NCBI GenBank assembly: GCA_020846515.1
Contig: JADLDX010000862.1
Coordinates: 1 to 9,481, forward strand
Source: Pirellulaceae bacterium
GTDB lineage: Bacteria; Planctomycetota; Planctomycetia; Pirellulales; Pirellulaceae
DNA: 9,481 nt
Reading direction: 5' to 3'
The notes beneath the pieces were generated by a model. The model saw nothing but the letters and a program-made list of their open reading frames with translations. It was not told the origin of the DNA and made no database searches. The position numbers were made by a program, and so were the translations under genes. Each line of letters starts with the position of its first letter. Within the stretch, counting starts at the first letter, position 1. Shown piece by piece: positions 6,305 through 9,481 of this stretch.

Positions 6305-8430
6305 TGTTTCAAAAAGATATATGCCAAGGCTTGCATGGTAGCCGCTTGCTTGTTGTTGGCCGCACCACCGTGGCCACCCTCAATGTTTTCCCAATAGAGC
6401 ACATTGTGACCATACTCTTCCATACGCGCCATCATTTTGCGCGCATGGCCCGGATGCACGCGATCATCGCGCGTCGAAGTGGTGAACAGCACGGTGGGAT
6501 ACTTCACATCCTGCTTCACATTTTGATAGGGCGAGAACTTCTGGATGTAGGCCCACTCTTCCGGTATATCCGGGTTGCCGTATTCGGCCATCCAGGAAGC
6601 ACCAGCCAACAGTTTGTTGTAACGCTTCATATCCAACAGCGGCACCTGACAAACGGCGGCATGGAACAGCTCTGGGTAGAGCGTAACCATGTTACCTACC
6701 AGCAAGCCGCCATTGGATCCGCCCTGGACACCCAAATGTCGAGTCGAAGTAACTCGGCGTGCGATAAGATCTTTCCCGACCGCCGCGAAGTCTTCGTACG
6801 CGCGCAATCGATTCGACTTCAGCGCTGCTTGATGCCAACGCGGACCGTACTCCCCGCCACCTCGAATATTGGCCACGACGTATACACCACCCTTGCTGGT
6901 CCACGCGCGTCCTACACTGCCACTGTAACTGGGTTGCAATGAGATTTCGAAACCACCGTAACCATACAGTAGCGTGGGATGCGAACCATCCAGTTTCAAG
7001 TTCTTCTTGGCGACCATAAAGTAAGGTACGCGAGTTCCATCGTCGCTGGTCGCGAAGTGCTGCGTAATCTCCAATCCATCGGCATCAAAAAAGGCCGGCA
7101 AACTTTTCAGCTTCTCGGGCGGCTGGCCAACCACTCCATACGACAGCGTCGTCGGCGTCAGGTAATCCGTGGTCGTCATGAAGAACTCATTGGACTCTTC
7201 GGCATCCACCGGGCTGACGTTCACCGTTCCGAACGCTGGCGCGCCCACTAGAGGCTCTCGCTTCCATCCGGTACCGTTATTGGAGAGCACATAGATACGA
7301 TTCTTGACGTCCTCCAACACATTCAACAGTACGTAATCTTTCGTAAAGCTGAAGCTGGATAAGGCCGTGTTTTCGCTGGGTTCAAATGCGACATCAAACT
7401 GACGCTGACCACTCATGAACTTGTCAAAGTTTGTCAGCAGCAGCGAACCGGCCTTATACTTCTGGCCTGCTACTTCCCATGGTTCACGCAGTTCAAGCGC
7501 CAAGTACTCGTGGAACACAGCTTTGCTGGCCGAGTTCGGCACATCGATTTTGCGCAGGCTGCCTTGGTCCTTGAGTTGATACAGTTCGTCGTTATAAAAC
7601 GCGATCGCTCGTCGTACGAAGTCTCGTTCAAAGCCGGGTGAATCATCATGCCCGGCGCTGATGGCCATGTCTTTCAATTCACCCTCATAGATGACGCGGG
7701 CTGCCGACATGGGTGTGCCACGTTTCCATAACTTGGCCACGCGCGGATACCCCGACTCGGTCATCGAACCGTCACCAAAGTCGGTCATGATGAAGACGTG
7801 ATCCAGGTCGATCCAACCCATACCACCCTTGGCCTCTGGACGCACGAAACCATCTTTTACGAATTCGCGTTTCTCTAAATCAAACTCGCGAGTCACATCC
7901 GCATCGGCACCACCGCGCGAAAGCGTGATCAAGCATCGCTTGTAATCAGGCCGAAGCATCTCAACTCCGTGCCACACCCAATTCTCTTTTTCTTCGGCGC
8001 CCAACTTGTCCAAATCCAAGATGACATCCCACGTGGGATTGGCAAACTTGTATTGGTCCATCGTGGTTCGTCGCCATAAACCACGTTCGTTCTGCTTGTC
8101 GCGCCAGAAGTTGTACAGGTAGTCGCCGTGCTTGGAGACCATCGGTATGCGTGCCTCGGAGTCGAGGATCGACAGAATATCGTCATACAGCTTTTGGTAC
8201 TGCGGATCGCTCTGCAGTTTGGCTTCCGCTTTGGCATTGCGAGCTCGCACCCAGTCCAATGACTTTTCGTCGGTAACGTTCTCTAACCATATATGCGGAT
8301 CATTGGTGTCTTCACTGGTCACTGCCGGCACTCCTTTATCATCAGCCAAGACATACCCTGATAAGCCCGCCATCAACTGGCAAACCCAAAACCCACTCAC
8401 AAGCCAGCCAGCCGTACTAGACCGTTTCAT
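6295..8430 (-). CDS. Prolyl oligopeptidase family serine peptidase (S9A), exported
   Basis: A 711-residue protein, close to the usual S9A length. It cleaves short peptides, classically after proline. ATG 8430 is chosen because it opens a signal peptide, with MKR, then a hydrophobic stretch to about residue 28 and a likely cut after ...SGYVLA, and because AAAGG lies 8 nt upstream. The frame extends to an ATG at 8496, but those 22 residues would precede the signal peptide. DPHIWLENV (44-52) begins the mature catalytic N-terminal part. Residues about 75-425 should form the seven-bladed propeller that filters substrates by size, including SRGGADADV and WKRGTP. The alpha/beta-hydrolase domain then carries nucleophile S572 in GGSNGG, Asp in DDRVHP (655-656) and H687 in EGGHGG, so the triad is complete. 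Location is probably the periplasm or outside. It lies 135 nt after leuB and its stop codon is inside a repeat element. Confidence 0.95.
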   Translation of the reverse strand: MKRSSTAGWLVSGFWVCQLMAGLSGYVLADDKGVPAVTSEDTNDPHIWLENVTDEKSLDWVRARNAKAEAKLQSDPQYQKLYDDILSILDSEARIPMVSKHGDYLYNFWRDKQNERGLWRRTTMDQYKFANPTWDVILDLDKLGAEEKENWVWHGVEMLRPDYKRCLITLSRGGADADVTREFDLEKREFVKDGFVRPEAKGGMGWIDLDHVFIMTDFGDGSMTESGYPRVAKLWKRGTPMSAARVIYEGELKDMAISAGHDDSPGFERDFVRRAIAFYNDELYQLKDQGSLRKIDVPNSASKAVFHEYLALELREPWEVAGQKYKAGSLLLTNFDKFMSGQRQFDVAFEPSENTALSSFSFTKDYVLLNVLEDVKNRIYVLSNNGTGWKREPLVGAPAFGTVNVSPVDAEESNEFFMTTTDYLTPTTLSYGVVGQPPEKLKSLPAFFDADGLEITQHFATSDDGTRVPYFMVAKKNLKLDGSHPTLLYGYGGFEISLQPSYSGSVGRAWTSKGGVYVVANIRGGGEYGPRWHQAALKSNRLRAYEDFAAVGKDLIARRVTSTRHLGVQGGSNGGLLVGNMVTLYPELFHAAVCQVPLLDMKRYNKLLAGASWMAEYGNPDIPEEWAYIQKFSPYQNVKQDVKYPTVLFTTSTRDDRVHPGHARKMMARMEEYGHNVLYWENIEGGHGGAANNKQAATMQALAYIFLKQQL

Positions 8431-8438
8431 GACGTGTA

Positions 8439-8443
8439 CCTTT
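8439..8443 (-). promoter_or_regulatory. Ribosome binding site of the peptidase gene
   Basis: AAAGG on the - strand, 8 nt before ATG 8430, supports the signal-peptide start over the longer frame. It overlaps the palindrome TTTACGTAAA (8441-8450), so a protein bound there, or pairing of the palindrome in RNA, would affect access to the site. Confidence 0.55.
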
Positions 8444-8452
8444 ACGTAAACA

Positions 8453-8489
8453 AATCGTTCCGCGACCTGTAGACGAATCGCTCCGCGAC
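8453..8489 (-). repeat. Tandem 14-bp direct repeat in the peptidase leader
   Basis: On the - strand GTCGCGGAGCGATT (8476-8489) is followed by GTCGCGGAACGATT (8453-8466). They match at 13 of 14 positions, with start-to-start spacing of 23 bp, about two helical turns. They lie 23-59 nt before the start codon and downstream of the proposed promoter. The period is not a multiple of three, which speaks against a coding origin. A regulator binding site or an RNA-level signal are both possible. Confidence 0.5.
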
Positions 8490-8501
8490 TCGTCATTCTC
8501 T

Positions 8502-8530
8502 TCTATACTCCAACGCAAGAACTCCGTCAC
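8502..8530 (-). promoter_or_regulatory. Candidate sigma-70-type promoter for the peptidase gene
   Basis: On the - strand GTGACG (8525-8530, 4 of 6 to the -35 consensus) and TATAGA (8502-8507, 4 of 6 to the -10 consensus) are spaced 17 bp apart. A start near 8495 would give a leader of roughly 65 nt containing the tandem repeat. The match is moderate, and planctomycete promoters are poorly defined. Confidence 0.35.
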
Positions 8531-8535
8531 GGAGT
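8521..8535. other. Short perfect inverted repeat after leuB
   Basis: ACTCCG-TCA-CGGAGT forms a perfect 6-bp stem with a 3-nt loop, 30 nt past the leuB stop. On the - strand it is followed by TTCTTGCGTT, a poor T-tract, so it would be a weak terminator for leuB at best. It also overlaps the proposed -35 box of the peptidase gene, so an operator role is an alternative. Confidence 0.4.
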
Positions 8536-8565
8536 GCCGGGGCTACATAAATGTCGGGGCGACAA

Positions 8566-9481
8566 TCAGGCTCGCAACGCTTGGATGACTCGATCGGTCA
8601 TTTCTACTGTGCCGATGGCAGAGCCGCCATGAGCGATATCTTTGGTGCGTGCCCCGCTGGCCAACACTGCTTGTACTGCCTTTTCAATGGCTGACGCTTC
8701 GGTCTCCAAGGCTAGAGAGTGACGCAGCAGCATGGCAGCCGCCAGAATCGTGGCCAGCGGATTGGCGATTCCCTTGCCGGCAATATCCGGTGCGGAACCA
8801 TGGATCGGCTCATACAAGCCTGGACCACTGCTGCCAATGGAGGCACTAGGTAACATGCCCAGCGAGCCTGGCAACATGGAGGCTTCATCGGTCAAGATAT
8901 CGCCGAAAATGTTATTGGTCACCACCACGTCGAAGTCGCGAGGGCGACTGATCAAGTGCATGGCCATGGCGTCGACCAAGACCACATCGTAGCGCACATC
9001 GGAGAATTCGTCGCGCATGATGCGCGCGGCCACTTGCCGCCACAGTCGGCTGGGCTCAAGCACATTGGCTTTATCGACACTGGTTAGATGTTTGCGTCGA
9101 CCGCGGGCCGCAGCGGCCGCCAGTCGCACGATGCGTTCCACCTCAGGCACGCTGTACAATTCGGTCGCGTAAGCTTGTTCGATGCCATCCACTGTTTCGC
9201 GTCCGGAAGGACCAAAATAGATGCCACCGGTCAGCTCGCGAAAGAACAGAATGTCGGTCCCTTCGACGATTTCGCGTTTCAGCGGCGACGCGTCGACCAG
9301 TTCCGCAAAGGTTTGAATTGGGCGTAGGTTGGCGAACAGCTGCATCTCTTTACGTATACGCAGCAGACCGGCTTCGGGCCGGGTCTTCGCGCTGGGATCA
9401 TCCCACTTAGGTCCACCCACCGCTCCCAGCAATACCGCCGCGCTGGATTTGCACGCCGCAATCGTATCGGCCGGCAACGGA
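8566..9481 (-). CDS. leuB: 3-isopropylmalate dehydrogenase, N-terminus outside window
   Basis: LeuB oxidises and decarboxylates 3-isopropylmalate to 2-oxoisocaproate with NAD+, the third step of leucine biosynthesis, in the cytoplasm. About 304 residues are visible. The family is usually near 355-365, so roughly 55 N-terminal residues lie beyond the right edge; the TTG at 9477 is only an internal codon. Diagnostic segments in order: [13 protein letters not shown], the substrate-site [12 protein letters not shown], the region around the catalytic Tyr in [18 protein letters not shown] with the catalytic Lys, the metal-binding aspartates in [23 protein letters not shown] as read in two parts (FGDILTDE and [13 protein letters not shown]), and the NAD-site [26 protein letters not shown] and the RELTGG loop fit isopropylmalate better than isocitrate or tartrate dehydrogenase. 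No other leu genes are visible, and the downstream neighbour is the unrelated peptidase. Confidence 0.96.
   Translation of the reverse strand, partial: PLPADTIAACKSSAAVLLGAVGGPKWDDPSAKTRPEAGLLRIRKEMQLFANLRPIQTFAELVDASPLKREIVEGTDILFFRELTGGIYFGPSGRETVDGIEQAYATELYSVPEVERIVRLAAAAARGRRKHLTSVDKANVLEPSRLWRQVAARIMRDEFSDVRYDVVLVDAMAMHLISRPRDFDVVVTNNIFGDILTDEASMLPGSLGMLPSASIGSSGPGLYEPIHGSAPDIAGKGIANPLATILAAAMLLRHSLALETEASAIEKAVQAVLASGARTKDIAHGGSAIGTVEMTDRVIQALRA

Noticed and set aside
8431..8496. Extended peptidase start at 8496
   Set aside because: It would place 22 non-hydrophobic residues before a clear signal peptide and would ignore the well-placed AAAGG before ATG 8430.

Overview
The window looks like ordinary chromosomal housekeeping sequence from a free-living Gram-negative-type bacterium of moderate GC content. 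A planctomycete of the Pirellulaceae or a relative is my best guess. I infer this from protein style, from the weak or missing Shine-Dalgarno sites before ftsY and the aminotransferase gene, and from a dispersed GC-rich inverted-repeat family between genes. There are no marker RNA genes, and the assignment is not proven.

Layout, left to right. The + strand carries the 3' part of an ABC-F translation factor (1-1827, cut by the window edge), then ftsY, the signal recognition particle receptor (1892-2926). A 217-bp spacer (2927-3143) follows, holding an 88-bp inverted-repeat element inside further nested repeats. Next is a class V PLP-dependent aminotransferase of the cysteine-desulfurase-like VC1184 type (3144-4403). 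The remaining genes are on the - strand. An HD-GYP/GAF signalling protein (4372-5982) overlaps the aminotransferase tail to tail by 32 bp. A 312-bp spacer holds several small inverted repeats and a second copy of the repeat element. Then come an exported prolyl-oligopeptidase-family peptidase (6295-8430), a 135-bp regulatory spacer, and the 3' part of leuB, 3-isopropylmalate dehydrogenase (8566-9481, cut by the window edge).

Functionally the genes are a mixed set. The ABC-F factor and FtsY both act at the ribosome or the membrane targeting step and may be co-transcribed (64-nt gap). LeuB belongs to leucine biosynthesis. The peptidase probably degrades peptides outside the cytoplasm. The HD-GYP protein probably breaks down cyclic di-GMP in response to an unknown GAF-sensed signal. 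I see no phage, IS element, CRISPR array, toxin-antitoxin pair or defence system, and no evidence that these genes form one new pathway.

The most interesting material is non-coding. Two copies of a roughly 90-bp inverted-repeat element each lie downstream of a gene's 3' end in the same relative orientation, and one contains the stop codon of the peptidase gene. The duplicated AAACATGTTT palindrome at the aminotransferase start codon and the 23-bp-period repeats in the peptidase leader are the next best leads.
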